36,766 nt of DNA from CAXSDR01 sp964236445 (GTDB lineage Bacteria; Actinomycetota; Actinomycetes; Motilibacterales; Motilibacteraceae), in the NCBI GenBank assembly GCA_964236445.1, contig CAXSDR010000027.1, positions 1 through 36,766 of the forward strand, in the 5' to 3' direction. A model generated the notes under the pieces. That model searched no databases. It saw nothing but the letters and a program-made list of their open reading frames with translations, and was not told where the DNA came from. This document shows positions 1-8,421 of this stretch, piece after piece. The position numbers and the translations under genes are program-made. Each line of letters begins with the position of its first letter. The first letter of the stretch is position 1.

Positions 1-60
1 ACAAATGGCATCGATCTCGACACGCTGTTGAGTTCTCAAGATACGCACGCACACCAAACG
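1..60 (-). promoter_or_regulatory. rRNA operon leader segment (16S rRNA gene expected just left of the window)
   Basis: Read on the minus strand this stretch contains TTGAGAACTCAACAGCGTG (about positions 22-40). As I recall it, this motif is found a short way upstream of 16S rRNA genes in many actinobacteria, where it belongs to the transcribed leader and RNA-processing region. No rRNA gene body is inside the window. That an rrn operon starts to the left of position 1 is inferred from this motif, the promoter at 100-128 and the adjacent tyrS gene, which often neighbours rrn operons in actinobacteria. Confidence 0.6.
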
Positions 61-99
61 AACAGGACTTCCGTCCGGGACCTTCGGGGCAACTTCTCA

Positions 100-128
100 A
101 CCCTAGCGGACGATCCCCATGTTGTCCA
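100..128 (-). promoter_or_regulatory. Sigma-70-type promoter, probably for the rRNA operon
   Basis: On the minus strand TGGACA (123-128) and TAGGGT (100-105) are separated by exactly 17 bp, a near-consensus housekeeping promoter. It points left into the rRNA leader motif at 22-40, giving a predicted transcript start near position 93. It lies beyond the tyrS stop, so it cannot serve tyrS. The spacing and both boxes are seen directly; assignment to rRNA is inferred from the downstream leader. Confidence 0.6.
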
Positions 129-164
129 GGGCCTGTCCGCGTCGGCTTGCGCTCCGAGACCGTC

Positions 165-182
165 CACCGCATCTCTGCGGTG
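165..182 (-). terminator. Hairpin after tyrS, possible terminator
   Basis: A perfect 7-bp stem (165-171 with 176-182) closed by a 4-nt loop lies about 93 bp after the tyrS stop and before the rRNA promoter. No T-tract follows it on the minus strand, so if it terminates transcription it is not a classical intrinsic terminator. It could equally be a structural element of the upstream region. Confidence 0.3.
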
Positions 183-274
183 TCCCGGCGTCTCCGTCGA
201 GCGCAAGAGAAACGTTACCAGGAGGTGTCGCGGGGTGGACGCGCGGGTGTCGCGAAGCGGCGTACGTCTGCTTC

Positions 275-1552
275 TCAGGCCTGCGCCACGGCCGCGGCGT
301 CGACTGCCGCGAGGTTGCGCTTGCCGCGTCGCAGGACCAGCCAACGCCCGTGCAACAGGTCCTGCGCAGCGGGGACGTGCTCGACGTCGGAGATCCTGAC
401 GTTGTTGACATAGGCGCCGCCCTCCTGGACGGCGCGTCGGCCCGCTGAGCGGCTGGGCACCAGCGTCGAGCCTGCGAGCAGCTCCGGGAGCGAGGGCATC
501 GGGCCTGAGAGCACGAGCCCTGGAAGCTCCGCCAGCGCCGCGACCAAGGTCGACGCGTCGAGCGCCTGCAGATCGCCCTGGCCGAACAGTGCGTCGCTCG
601 CCGCGACGGCGCGGTCGCGCTCATCGTCGCCGTGCACGAGAGCGGTCAGCTCGTCGGCGAGCGCGCGCTGCGCGATCCGAGCCGGCGGGCGCTCGGCCGC
701 CGCCTCCTCGAGCGCCTCGATCTCCCCGCGGCTCCTGAGCGAGAAGCGTCGGAGCCACACCGTCGCGTCACGGTCGTCTGCATTGAGCCAGAACTGGTAG
801 AAGGCGTATGGGGAGGTCATGGTCGGGTCGAGCCAGACGGCACCACCCTCGGTCTTGCCGAACTTCGTGCCGTCGGACTTGGTCACCAGCGTGGTCGTGA
901 GCGCGTGGACGCTCGCGCCGGCGACACGGCGTACGAGGTCGACACCCGCGGTGATGTTGCCCCACTGGTCGCTGCCGCCGGTCTGGAGCACGCAGCCGTG
1001 ACGGCGGTAGAGCTCGAGGAAGTCGTTGGACTGCAGGACCTGGTAGCTGAACTCGGTGTAGCTGATGCCGCCGGCCTCGAGGCGGGCGCTCACGGAGTCC
1101 TTGGCAAGCATCCGGTTGACGCTGAAGTGCTTGCCGATGTTGCGCAGCAGATCGATCGCCGACAGCTCGGAGGTCCAGTCGAGGTTGTTGACCATCTGGG
1201 CGGCCACCGGACCGTCGAAGCTGACATAGGGCGTCAGCTGCGCCTGGATGCGCTGCACCCACCTCGCCACCGTGTCGAGGTCGTTGAGGGTGCGTTCACC
1301 GCCCGTGGGCCTCGGGTCGCCGATCAGACCCGTGGCGCCGCCCATGAGCAAGAGGGGGCGATGCCCGGCCCCCTGCAGCCGGTGAGCCGTCAGCACCTGC
1401 ATCAGATGCCCGACGTGCAGGCTCGGAGCGGTGGGGTCGAAGCCGACGTAGAACGTGACCGGGCCCGCGTCGAACAGTGCCTCCAGCGCATCGGGGTCGG
1501 TGCTCTGGGCAAGAATCCCGCGCCAGCGGAGGTCGTCGAGGATCGAGGTCAT
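275..1552 (-). CDS. tyrS: Tyrosyl-tRNA synthetase
   Basis: Class I aminoacyl-tRNA synthetase charging tRNA-Tyr in the cytoplasm; 425 aa, normal for the bacterial family. The ATP-binding HIGH-type signature is HVGH at residues 46-49, the tyrosine-site segment GGSDQWGN is at 192-199, and the KMSKS-type loop is KFGKT at 230-234. The C-terminal part from about 358 is an S4-like RNA-binding domain (RAVQEGGAYVNN). The ATG start overlaps the stop of the preceding glycosylase gene (ATGA), so it is probably the last gene of the arg-mpg-tyrS run. The KFGKT form of the loop places it in the TyrS group common in Gram-positives and Proteobacteria. Assignment is secure. Confidence 0.97.
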   Translation of the reverse strand: MTSILDDLRWRGILAQSTDPDALEALFDAGPVTFYVGFDPTAPSLHVGHLMQVLTAHRLQGAGHRPLLLMGGATGLIGDPRPTGGERTLNDLDTVARWVQRIQAQLTPYVSFDGPVAAQMVNNLDWTSELSAIDLLRNIGKHFSVNRMLAKDSVSARLEAGGISYTEFSYQVLQSNDFLELYRRHGCVLQTGGSDQWGNITAGVDLVRRVAGASVHALTTTLVTKSDGTKFGKTEGGAVWLDPTMTSPYAFYQFWLNADDRDATVWLRRFSLRSRGEIEALEEAAAERPPARIAQRALADELTALVHGDDERDRAVAASDALFGQGDLQALDASTLVAALAELPGLVLSGPMPSLPELLAGSTLVPSRSAGRRAVQEGGAYVNNVRISDVEHVPAAQDLLHGRWLVLRRGKRNLAAVDAAAVAQA

Positions 1553-2190
1553 GACGTCGATCCTTGCCTATGCCCGCGGCGGGGCGCGTGGGCTCGGTAG
1601 CTGCTCACCGTCGGCTCACCCTCGAGCCAGAACCGCCATGCTGTGTCGGCCCCTGCTCCTCCGACCCCGACGCGCGGGCCGGTGCGCACGGCTCGGGATC
1701 GGCCAGGGCCATGATGCAGGCGCATGGGGCCGCCGCCGCAGAGGTCGCTCGCGTTCAGCGCACCGTTGATGCCGAGGGCCACGCACAGTCGAGCAGGGCC
1801 CTGAGCCAGGTCACGGTCGCTTCGCGAGGTGACTCTGGCCTCGCGCGCCAGATCGGCGCCGACCACGACCTCGCCCGCCCGCAGCAGAACTGCCGAGGCG
1901 ATGCCGAGCGGGCCGCAGACGACGTTCATGCACCAGTGCATGCCATAGCTGAAGTAGACATATGCAAAGCCGGGTTCACCGAACATGACTTCGGTTCTCG
2001 GTGTGCGACCGCGGTGGGCGTGCGATCCGGGGTCTGCCTCTCCGGCGTAGGCCTCGACCTCGGTGAGGCGCAGGCCGATGTCGCCACGCGGCGTGCTGTG
2101 CACGAGGACGGCACCCAACAGGTCCGGCGCGACGTCGACCACCTGACGCTCGAAGAACGCCCGCTCCAGTGCGGGTTCGCGAGGGCCCAT
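1549..2190 (-). CDS. mpg: 3-methyladenine DNA glycosylase (AAG/Mpg family)
   Basis: Base-excision repair enzyme removing alkylated purines such as 3-methyladenine; 213 aa from the ATG at 2190, typical for the bacterial AAG family. Visible signatures are RLTEVEAYAG, whose TEVEAY segment holds the catalytic general-base Glu, then DPGSHAHRGRTPRTEVMFG and the YVYFSYGMHWCMNVV core that forms the substrate pocket. A 12-residue longer reading exists from 2226, but it would run back into argH; the ATG at 2190 lies only 2 bp after the argH stop and begins at the conserved N-terminus. The gene overlaps tyrS by ATGA. Its place between argH and tyrS is known from other actinobacteria. It has no direct link to arginine synthesis and probably just shares the transcript. 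Confidence 0.92.
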   Translation of the reverse strand: MGPREPALERAFFERQVVDVAPDLLGAVLVHSTPRGDIGLRLTEVEAYAGEADPGSHAHRGRTPRTEVMFGEPGFAYVYFSYGMHWCMNVVCGPLGIASAVLLRAGEVVVGADLAREARVTSRSDRDLAQGPARLCVALGINGALNASDLCGGGPMRLHHGPGRSRAVRTGPRVGVGGAGADTAWRFWLEGEPTVSSYRAHAPRRGHRQGSTS

Positions 2191-2192
2191 GG

Positions 2193-3617
2193 CTAGGCGG
2201 GCACGTCCTGCTCCCCCGTTGCCCACGCCGCCTGCGTCGCGGTGAGCAGCTGCAGGGCCGCCAGCTGCTCGGCGACCCGTGCCGGTGACGTCCCGCCCGG
2301 CGTGGAGCGGGCCTCCAGCGCACCTCGCACCGTGAGCACCTCACGCACCTCGGGAATCAGCCTGTCGTCGAGCGAGCGCAGGTCCTCGTCGGCCACCTCC
2401 CACAGCTCCAGACAGCGCTCGTCGCAGAACCGGACGAGCCGACCGGTGATCTCGTGCGCGTCGCGGAAGGGTGTGCCGCGGCGTACGAGCCACTCGGCGA
2501 CGTCGGTCGCCAGCGCGTGACCCGCCGCAGCAGACGACGACACCCGGTCGGTGTCGACGACGAGGGTGGCGTACATGCCTGCCATCGCGGGCAGGATCAG
2601 CAGCAGCTGGTCGATCGAGTCGAACACCGGCTCCTTGTCCTCCTGCAGATCACGGTCATAGGCCAGGGGCAGGCCCTTGAGCATCGCCAGGACGCCCGTC
2701 AGGTTGCCGATGAGGCGTCCGGACTTGCCTCGCGCGAGCTCGGCGATATCGGGGTTCTTCTTCTGCGGCATGATCGAAGAGCCGGTGGAGTAGGCGTCAT
2801 CGAGGCGGATCCACGAGAACTCCGACGTGGCCCACAAGCAGATCTCCTCGCCCATGCGCGAGAGGTGCACGCCGAGCAGCGCCGTCACGAAGAGGAACTC
2901 CGCCACGAAGTCACGATCGCTGACCGCGTCGATGCTGTTGGGTACGGCGGCGCGGAAGCCGAGCTCCTGCGCCACCGCCTCGGGGTCGAGCGGGAGCGAC
3001 GAGCCGGCCAGCGCTCCGGCCCCGAGCGGGCTCAGGGACGCGCGCAGGTCCCAGTCGTGGAAGCGGTCGACGTCACGGGACAGTGCGTGGACGTGGGCGA
3101 GCAGCTGGTGGGCCAGCAGCACGGGTTGGGCATGCTGCAGGTGCGTCAAGCCAGGAGCGGCCACGGTGCGGTAGCGCTCAGCCAGCCCCAGCAGCGCGCG
3201 CTCGAGCTCGAGGATCTGGGCAGAGACAGCACGCGCCGCATCGCGCAGATAGAGGCGCAGATCTGTCGCCACCTGGTCGTTGCGGCTGCGGCCGGCGCGC
3301 AGCTTGCCGCCGAGGGGACCGAGCCGTTCGAGCAGACCGCGCTCGAGGGCAGTGTGGACATCCTCGTCGGCGACCGTCGCCACGAAGGCGCCCGACTCGA
3401 CGTCGGCGGCGAGATCCTCGAGTGCGGCAAGCGTGAGCTCGAGCTCCTCGGCGTCTAGGAGCCCGGCCCGGTGCAGCACTCGCGCATGGGCACGCGACGC
3501 GAGCAGGTCGTAGGGAGCAAGCCGCCAGTCGAAGTGGACGCTGACCGAGAGCAGGGCCAGCGCCTCGGCCGGGCCGCCCGAGAACCGTGCGCCCCACAAC
3601 CGGGTGCCCTCAGCCAC
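2193..3617 (-). CDS. argH: Argininosuccinate lyase
   Basis: Last step of arginine synthesis: argininosuccinate to arginine plus fumarate. With the GTG at 3617 the protein is 474 aa, the usual length of this tetrameric fumarase-superfamily enzyme. The reading frame stays open for another 96 codons upstream, but that part is antisense to argG and shows no homology, whereas VAEGTRLWGARFSGG is the standard N-terminus. Catalytic features are GLTHLQHAQP (156-165, His159 as the expected active-site His) and the superfamily signature GSSIMPQKKNPD (279-290, Ser281 on the mobile loop). SRNDQVATDLRLY (111-123) is also conserved. The start overlaps the end of argG by 8 bp, implying translational coupling. 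Confidence 0.96.
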   Translation of the reverse strand: MAEGTRLWGARFSGGPAEALALLSVSVHFDWRLAPYDLLASRAHARVLHRAGLLDAEELELTLAALEDLAADVESGAFVATVADEDVHTALERGLLERLGPLGGKLRAGRSRNDQVATDLRLYLRDAARAVSAQILELERALLGLAERYRTVAAPGLTHLQHAQPVLLAHQLLAHVHALSRDVDRFHDWDLRASLSPLGAGALAGSSLPLDPEAVAQELGFRAAVPNSIDAVSDRDFVAEFLFVTALLGVHLSRMGEEICLWATSEFSWIRLDDAYSTGSSIMPQKKNPDIAELARGKSGRLIGNLTGVLAMLKGLPLAYDRDLQEDKEPVFDSIDQLLLILPAMAGMYATLVVDTDRVSSSAAAGHALATDVAEWLVRRGTPFRDAHEITGRLVRFCDERCLELWEVADEDLRSLDDRLIPEVREVLTVRGALEARSTPGGTSPARVAEQLAALQLLTATQAAWATGEQDVPA

Positions 3618-4836
3618 GCGATGACCCGGTGGCCTTCGCTGCCGTGCGCTGGTCGCGGGCGGAAGCGAGCTTGCTCGGCAGACCCCACAGCTCGACGAAG
3701 CCCTTGGCGAGGGACTGGTCGAACGTGTCGCCCTCGTCATAGGTGGCCAGGTCGAAGTCGTAGAGCGAGTGCTCGCTCCTGCGTCCGGTGACGACGGCGC
3801 GGCCACCGTGCAGCCGCAGGCGGATGTCACCGGAAACGGGCGCGTTGGCCTCGAGGAGGAAGCTGTCGAGGGCGTTCTTGAGCGGGGAGAACCACAGACC
3901 GTCATAGACGAGCTCGCCCCACCGCTGTTCCACCTGGCGCTTGAAGCGCGCGAGGTCGCGCTCGACGGTGACGTTCTCGAGCTCTTGGTGCGCGGTGATC
4001 AGTGCGATGGCGCCGGGGGCTTCGTAGATCTCACGGCTCTTGATGCCGATGAGGCGGTCCTCGACCAGGTCGAGACGCCCGACACCCTGGGCACCGGCGC
4101 GCGTGTTCATCTCCTGGATCGCCTCGAGCGGCGACACCGGACGGCCATCGATCGCGACGGGCACGCCTGAGACGAACGTGACGATGACCTCGTCGGCCTC
4201 ACGCGGCAGCGACGGGTCCTGGGTGTAGGAGTAGACGTCCTCGCCCGGTGCGTTCCAGATGTCCTCCAGATAGCCCGTCTCGACGGCGCGGCCCCAGACG
4301 TTCTGGTCGATGGAGTAGGGCGACTTCTTGTTGACGTCGATCGGCAGGCCCTTGGCCTCCGCGAAGGCGATGGCCCTGTCGCGCGTCATGCCGCTGTCGC
4401 GCACCGGTGCCATGACCTTGAGGTCGGGAGCGAGCGCACCGACGCCGACCTCGAACCGCACCTGGTCGTTGCCCTTGCCGGTGCAGCCGTGGCCGACGAC
4501 CGAGGCGCCGTGCTTGCGCGCGGCCGCGACGAGGTGCTTCACGATCAGCGGCCGCGACAGCGCTGAGACGAGCGGGTAGCGGTCGAGATAGAGGGCGTTC
4601 GCTTGCAGGGCCGGCATGCAGTAGTCGGCGGCGTACTCGTCGCGGGCGTCGGCGACCTCGGCCTCCACGGCACCGCAGTCGAGCGCGCGCTGGCGGATGA
4701 CGTCGAGATCTTCACCGCCCTGGCCGACGTCGACCGCAACGGCGATGATCTCGGCTCCGGTCGCCTCCGCGATCCAGCCGATGCAGACGGAGGTGTCGAG
4801 TCCCCCGGAGTAGGCGAGGACGACGCGCTCTGGCAT
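3610..4836 (-). CDS. argG: Argininosuccinate synthase
   Basis: Joins citrulline and aspartate, with ATP cleaved to AMP, to form argininosuccinate. The protein is 408 aa. The N-terminal PP-loop ATP-binding signature SGGLDTS is at residues 10-16, and GHGCTGKGNDQVRFE and SPYSIDQNVWGR are further family blocks. An ATG five codons upstream (4851) exists, but the bases between the two ATGs include GGAAGG, a Shine-Dalgarno at the right distance for the ATG at 4836, so that start is chosen. A 65-bp gap separates it from argR. No ARG box stands out there, so the gene may be read through from the argC operon or from a weak unseen promoter. Confidence 0.96.
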   Translation of the reverse strand: MPERVVLAYSGGLDTSVCIGWIAEATGAEIIAVAVDVGQGGEDLDVIRQRALDCGAVEAEVADARDEYAADYCMPALQANALYLDRYPLVSALSRPLIVKHLVAAARKHGASVVGHGCTGKGNDQVRFEVGVGALAPDLKVMAPVRDSGMTRDRAIAFAEAKGLPIDVNKKSPYSIDQNVWGRAVETGYLEDIWNAPGEDVYSYTQDPSLPREADEVIVTFVSGVPVAIDGRPVSPLEAIQEMNTRAGAQGVGRLDLVEDRLIGIKSREIYEAPGAIALITAHQELENVTVERDLARFKRQVEQRWGELVYDGLWFSPLKNALDSFLLEANAPVSGDIRLRLHGGRAVVTGRRSEHSLYDFDLATYDEGDTFDQSLAKGFVELWGLPSKLASARDQRTAAKATGSSRG

Positions 4837-4901
4837 CGGGTTTCCTTCCATATCGATGTGCGGAACAGGTGGGTGGGAGCAGAATCGAAGGGCGGCACGC
4901 G

Positions 4902-5408
4902 TCAGGGACGCGCAAGCCGCCCCATGGCGAGCAACGCAGCCGCGACAGCACCACCGCCATGGGGGTCGCGGCTGATGACCAGCACGGTGTCGTCACCGGC
5001 GACGGTACCGAGCACCTCTGGCAGCTCTGCAGCGTCCAGCGCTGACGCGAGCAGGCTGGCGCCGCCGGGCGGCGTTCGCAGCACCACCATGTTGGCCGAG
5101 GCCTCCGCGGACACCAGCAGGTCGGCGACCACCCGTGCAGCCCTGGCGTCGAGCGTCGTGGTGTCGGCGGCGGCGCGAGGCGTACGGTCGCCGCCTTCGG
5201 CGGGTACGGCGTAGACGAGGGCACCGTCCGCGCCGCGCACCCTCACCGCCCCGAGATCGTCGAGGTCGCGCGAGAGGGTGGCCTGGGTGACGACGAGTCC
5301 CTCTGCTGCCAGCAGCCGCGCGAGGTCGGGCTGCGAGCGGACCGGGTGCCTGCCCAGCAGATGGACGATGCGGTTGTGGCGCGCTGCTCGCGTCGTGGCG
5401 ACGGTCAC
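4902..5408 (-). CDS. argR: Arginine repressor ArgR
   Basis: Arginine-responsive DNA-binding regulator of the arg genes; 168 aa. The N-terminal winged helix-turn-helix is seen at about residues 10-70 (LARLLAAEGLVVTQATLSRDLDDLGAVRV). The C-terminal oligomerisation and arginine-binding domain carries LRTPPGGASLLASALD and the GDDTVLVISRDP segment that supplies arginine-contacting Asp residues in the family. Known ArgR proteins are hexamers that bind pairs of ARG boxes; such a pair is present in front of argC in this window. The gene starts with GTG 7 bp after the argF stop, inside the operon it is expected to repress, giving autoregulation. Confidence 0.95.
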   Translation of the reverse strand: MTVATTRAARHNRIVHLLGRHPVRSQPDLARLLAAEGLVVTQATLSRDLDDLGAVRVRGADGALVYAVPAEGGDRTPRAAADTTTLDARAARVVADLLVSAEASANMVVLRTPPGGASLLASALDAAELPEVLGTVAGDDTVLVISRDPHGGGAVAAALLAMGRLARP

Positions 5409-5415
5409 CGGCGCA

Positions 5416-6351
5416 TCACGAGCGCTCCAACAGCCACGTCAGCAGCGCCTTCTGGGCATGCAGCCGGTTCTCGGCCTCGTCCCAGACGGCGCTGCGCGGA
5501 CCGTCGAGCACTGTGCTGGAGATCTCCTGGCCGCGATAGGCCGGCAGGCAGTGCAGCACGATGCTGCCCGCGGCGCTGCGCTCCACGGCTGCGTCGTCGA
5601 GGGCGTAGCCGAGGAACGGCTCGATGCGCGCGGCGTACTCGGCCTCCTGTCCCATGGACACCCACGTGTCCGTGGCGAGCACGTCGGCTCCTTCGAACGC
5701 CGCCTGCGGACTGCGCACAGCGACCGCTGACCCGCCCTGCTCGGCGGCGATCCGCTGCGCGTCGGCAAGCACCGCGGGGTCGGGGTCGAAGCCCTCGGGC
5801 GAGCAGATGCGCACATGCATGCCGGCGACCGCGCCGGCCAGAAGGTAGGAGTGGGCCATGTTGTTGGCGCCGTCGCCGGTGTAGGTCAGCGTCAGGCCGT
5901 CGAGCCGGCCCTTGCGCTCGCGGATCGTCTGCAGGTCGGCGAGGAGCTGGCAGGGGTGGAAGAGGTCGGTGAGCGCGTTGATCACGGGAACGCGACTCAG
6001 CGACGCCATGGCCTCGACCCGGTCATGGCCGTGCGTGCGCCACACGATGGCCGCGCACTGACGGTCGAGCACGCGGGCAGTGTCCTCGATCGGCTCCCCG
6101 CGCCCGAGCTGGCTGGCCGCGGAGTCGATGACGAGGGGGTATCCGCCGAGCTCGGCCACACCGACGGAGAACGAGACCCGGGTGCGCGTCGAGGGCTTGT
6201 CGAAGATCACAGCAACGGCGCGCGGTCCCTCGAGCGGACGCGCCGCGAACCGGTCCTTCTTGAGCAGGTCGGCGAGGTCGAGGACCTCGAGCTGCTCCTG
6301 CTGGGTGAGGTCGTCGTCGCGGAGGAAGTGCCGTGGGGCGCGCTCAGCCAT
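5416..6351 (-). CDS. argF: Ornithine carbamoyltransferase
   Basis: Converts ornithine and carbamoyl phosphate to citrulline. From the ATG at 6351 the protein is 311 aa; the frame is open further upstream but that part is antisense to argD and not conserved. The carbamoyl-phosphate-binding signature STRTR is at residues 54-58 (FDKPSTRTRVSFSVG), followed by FHPCQLLADL and the ornithine-binding HCLPAYRG near the C-terminus, which is the anabolic OTC pattern. The start overlaps the argD stop by 8 bp, and argR follows after 7 bp. Confidence 0.96.
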   Translation of the reverse strand: MAERAPRHFLRDDDLTQQEQLEVLDLADLLKKDRFAARPLEGPRAVAVIFDKPSTRTRVSFSVGVAELGGYPLVIDSAASQLGRGEPIEDTARVLDRQCAAIVWRTHGHDRVEAMASLSRVPVINALTDLFHPCQLLADLQTIRERKGRLDGLTLTYTGDGANNMAHSYLLAGAVAGMHVRICSPEGFDPDPAVLADAQRIAAEQGGSAVAVRSPQAAFEGADVLATDTWVSMGQEAEYAARIEPFLGYALDDAAVERSAAGSIVLHCLPAYRGQEISSTVLDGPRSAVWDEAENRLHAQKALLTWLLERS

Positions 6352-7546
6352 GGTCTGCGCCGGTTTTGCTCGCGTCCAGCGCGACACCCAGGGCCACGAG
6401 GAAGTCGTCGATCTGGGCATCGCTGATGACGAGTGGCGGTGCCAGCCGGATGACATCGGGGGCGACCGCGTTGGCCAGGAAGCCGCTGTCGCGCAGCCTG
6501 GCGACCACGTCGACCGCGACGGCGGATGTCAGCACGACGCCAAGCAGGGAGCCCTCGCCTCGTACGTGGTCGACGAGGGGGTGGGCGAGGTGGTCGACGC
6601 CGTCGTGGAGCCGGCCGCCTACGGACTTGGCACGCGCGAGGAGGTCGTCGCTCACGATCGTGTCGATGACGGCGAGCGCCGCCGCGCAGCACACCGGGTT
6701 GCCACCGAACGTGGATCCGTGGTCGCCGGGCTGCAGCAGCGCGGCCGCGTCCCCGAGGGCGATGCAGGCGCCCAGAGGCAACCCGCCACCGAGTCCCTTG
6801 GCCAGGGTGATGACGTCTGGGGTGATACCGGCGCTCTGGTGCAGGAACCAGGAACCGGTGCGGCCCATGCCCGTCTGGATCTCGTCGATCACCAGCAGCG
6901 CGCCGTGCTCCGTCGTGATCTCGCGCGCAGCGGCGAGGTAGCCCTCGGGTGCAGGAAGGACACCGCCCTCGCCGAGGATCGGCTCGAGAAAGACCGCCGC
7001 CGTCGCTGCGGTCACGGCAGCCCGCAACGCGTCGACATCGCCGTAGGGGACGTGCGTGACGCCTTGCACCAGCGGGAGGAACGGCGCCTGCTTGCTCGGT
7101 TGGCCCGTCAGCGACAACGCCCCCATGGTCCTGCCGTGGAACGCGCGTTCGGCGGCGACGACAACGCTGCGGCCCGTGCGCCGCGAGAGCTTGAACGCGG
7201 CTTCGTTGGCCTCGGCGCCGGAGTTGCAGAAGAACACCGCACCCTGCCTCCCGAGCAGGCCGAGCAGGCGTTCGGCAAGCTGTGCCGCAACCGGGTTGGC
7301 ATAGAGATTGGACACGTGCCCGAGGGTCGCGACCTGGCGCGACACGGCTTCGACGACCGCCGGGTGTGCGTGACCCAGGACGTTGGTGGCGATGCCCGCG
7401 ATGAGGTCGACGTAGCCGGCGCCCGTCTCGTCCCACACGACCGCACCCGCACCGCGCACGATCGCGATCGGGGGCGCGGCGTAGGTGTGCATCACCGACG
7501 CGTCCCAGCGAGCGAGAACCGTCTCGGTCTGTGACCGGTCGTTCAT
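6344..7546 (-). CDS. argD: Acetylornithine aminotransferase
   Basis: PLP enzyme of the class III aminotransferase group that converts N-acetylglutamate semialdehyde to N-acetylornithine; 400 aa. The PLP phosphate site is NSGAEANEAAFKLSRR (about 108-123). VIDEIQTGMGRTG holds the Asp that contacts the PLP ring nitrogen (Asp221), and the Schiff-base lysine is Lys250 in ITLAKGLGGGLPLGA. The close relatives GABA and succinyldiaminopimelate aminotransferases share these motifs, but position between argB and argF fixes the role. It overlaps argB by ATGA and argF by 8 bp. Confidence 0.95.
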   Translation of the reverse strand: MNDRSQTETVLARWDASVMHTYAAPPIAIVRGAGAVVWDETGAGYVDLIAGIATNVLGHAHPAVVEAVSRQVATLGHVSNLYANPVAAQLAERLLGLLGRQGAVFFCNSGAEANEAAFKLSRRTGRSVVVAAERAFHGRTMGALSLTGQPSKQAPFLPLVQGVTHVPYGDVDALRAAVTAATAAVFLEPILGEGGVLPAPEGYLAAAREITTEHGALLVIDEIQTGMGRTGSWFLHQSAGITPDVITLAKGLGGGLPLGACIALGDAAALLQPGDHGSTFGGNPVCCAAALAVIDTIVSDDLLARAKSVGGRLHDGVDHLAHPLVDHVRGEGSLLGVVLTSAVAVDVVARLRDSGFLANAVAPDVIRLAPPLVISDAQIDDFLVALGVALDASKTGADHG

Positions 7547-8421
7547 GCTGTGACCTCCGTTCCGATGCCTTCGTCGGTGAAGACCTCGACGAGCAGGGCG
7601 TGCGGCACACGTCCGTCGATGATGTGCGCCTTGGGGACGCCGGCGCGCACGGCGCGCAGGCAGGCCGACATCTTGGGGATCATCCCGCTGGACAGCGAGG
7701 GCAGCAGGATCTCGAGGTCAGGCGCAGCGATGGAGCTGATGAGCGAGCCGGTGTCCGGCCAGTCGGCGTAGAGCCCCGCCACGTCGGTCAGCACGACGAG
7801 CTTCTCCGCACCGAGCGCATCCGCGAGCGCCGCTGCGGCGATGTCGGCGTTGACGTTGTAGACGTGTCCGTCGTCGCTGCGCGCGACGCTGGACACCACA
7901 GGGATGCGACCGTCGGCGAGAAGACCGTTGACGACACCGGCATCCACGGCCACGACATCACCGACGAGGCCGACGTCGACGCTCGCCCCTTGCACCATCG
8001 CGTGGGTGCGCACGGCGGTGAAGAGCCGGGCGTCCTCGCCGCTGATGCCCACGGCGAGCGAGCCGTGCTCGTTGATGAGACCGACGACCTCGCGTTGGAC
8101 CTGGCCGGTCAGCACCATGCGTACGACGTCCATGGTCTCGGCTGTCGTGACGCGCAGACCGGCCATGAACGTCGACTCGATGCCCAGCTTCTCCAGGTGT
8201 TCGGTCACCTGCGGCCCACCACCGTGGACCACGACGGGCCGCAGGCCCGCAAGCCGCATGAACACCACGTCCTGAGCGAAGGCGCGCTTGAGGTCGTCGT
8301 CGACCATGGCATTGCCGCCGAACTTCACGACGATGGTGCGCCCGGCGAAACGCGAAAGGTAGGGAAGCGCCTCGACGAGTGCAGCCGCTTTCGTGAATGC
8401 GGCTTCAGAGTTGCGGCTCAT
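7543..8421 (-). CDS. argB: Acetylglutamate kinase
   Basis: Phosphorylates N-acetylglutamate; 292 aa, amino acid kinase fold. VVKFGGNAM (31-39) is the ATP-phosphate-binding N-terminal motif with the catalytic Lys33, VVVHGGGPQ is the acetylglutamate-binding loop, and VLTDVAGLYADWPDTGSLI lies in the nucleotide region. About 25 residues precede the core (AAFTKAAALVEALPYL). In arginine-inhibited hexameric kinases an N-terminal helix of this kind mediates feedback inhibition, so this enzyme is probably arginine-sensitive; that is inference. Start and stop overlap argJ and argD (ATGA in both cases). Confidence 0.96.
   Translation of the reverse strand: MSRNSEAAFTKAAALVEALPYLSRFAGRTIVVKFGGNAMVDDDLKRAFAQDVVFMRLAGLRPVVVHGGGPQVTEHLEKLGIESTFMAGLRVTTAETMDVVRMVLTGQVQREVVGLINEHGSLAVGISGEDARLFTAVRTHAMVQGASVDVGLVGDVVAVDAGVVNGLLADGRIPVVSSVARSDDGHVYNVNADIAAAALADALGAEKLVVLTDVAGLYADWPDTGSLISSIAAPDLEILLPSLSSGMIPKMSACLRAVRAGVPKAHIIDGRVPHALLVEVFTDEGIGTEVTA

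Noticed and set aside
3618..3905. 96-codon upstream extension of argH (570-aa open frame)
   Set aside because: It lies inside argG in another frame and shows no homology; the family N-terminus starts at the GTG at 3617.
4837..4901. ARG box in front of argG
   Set aside because: No TGNAT-N4-ATNCA match with more than partial half-sites was found in the 65-bp gap.
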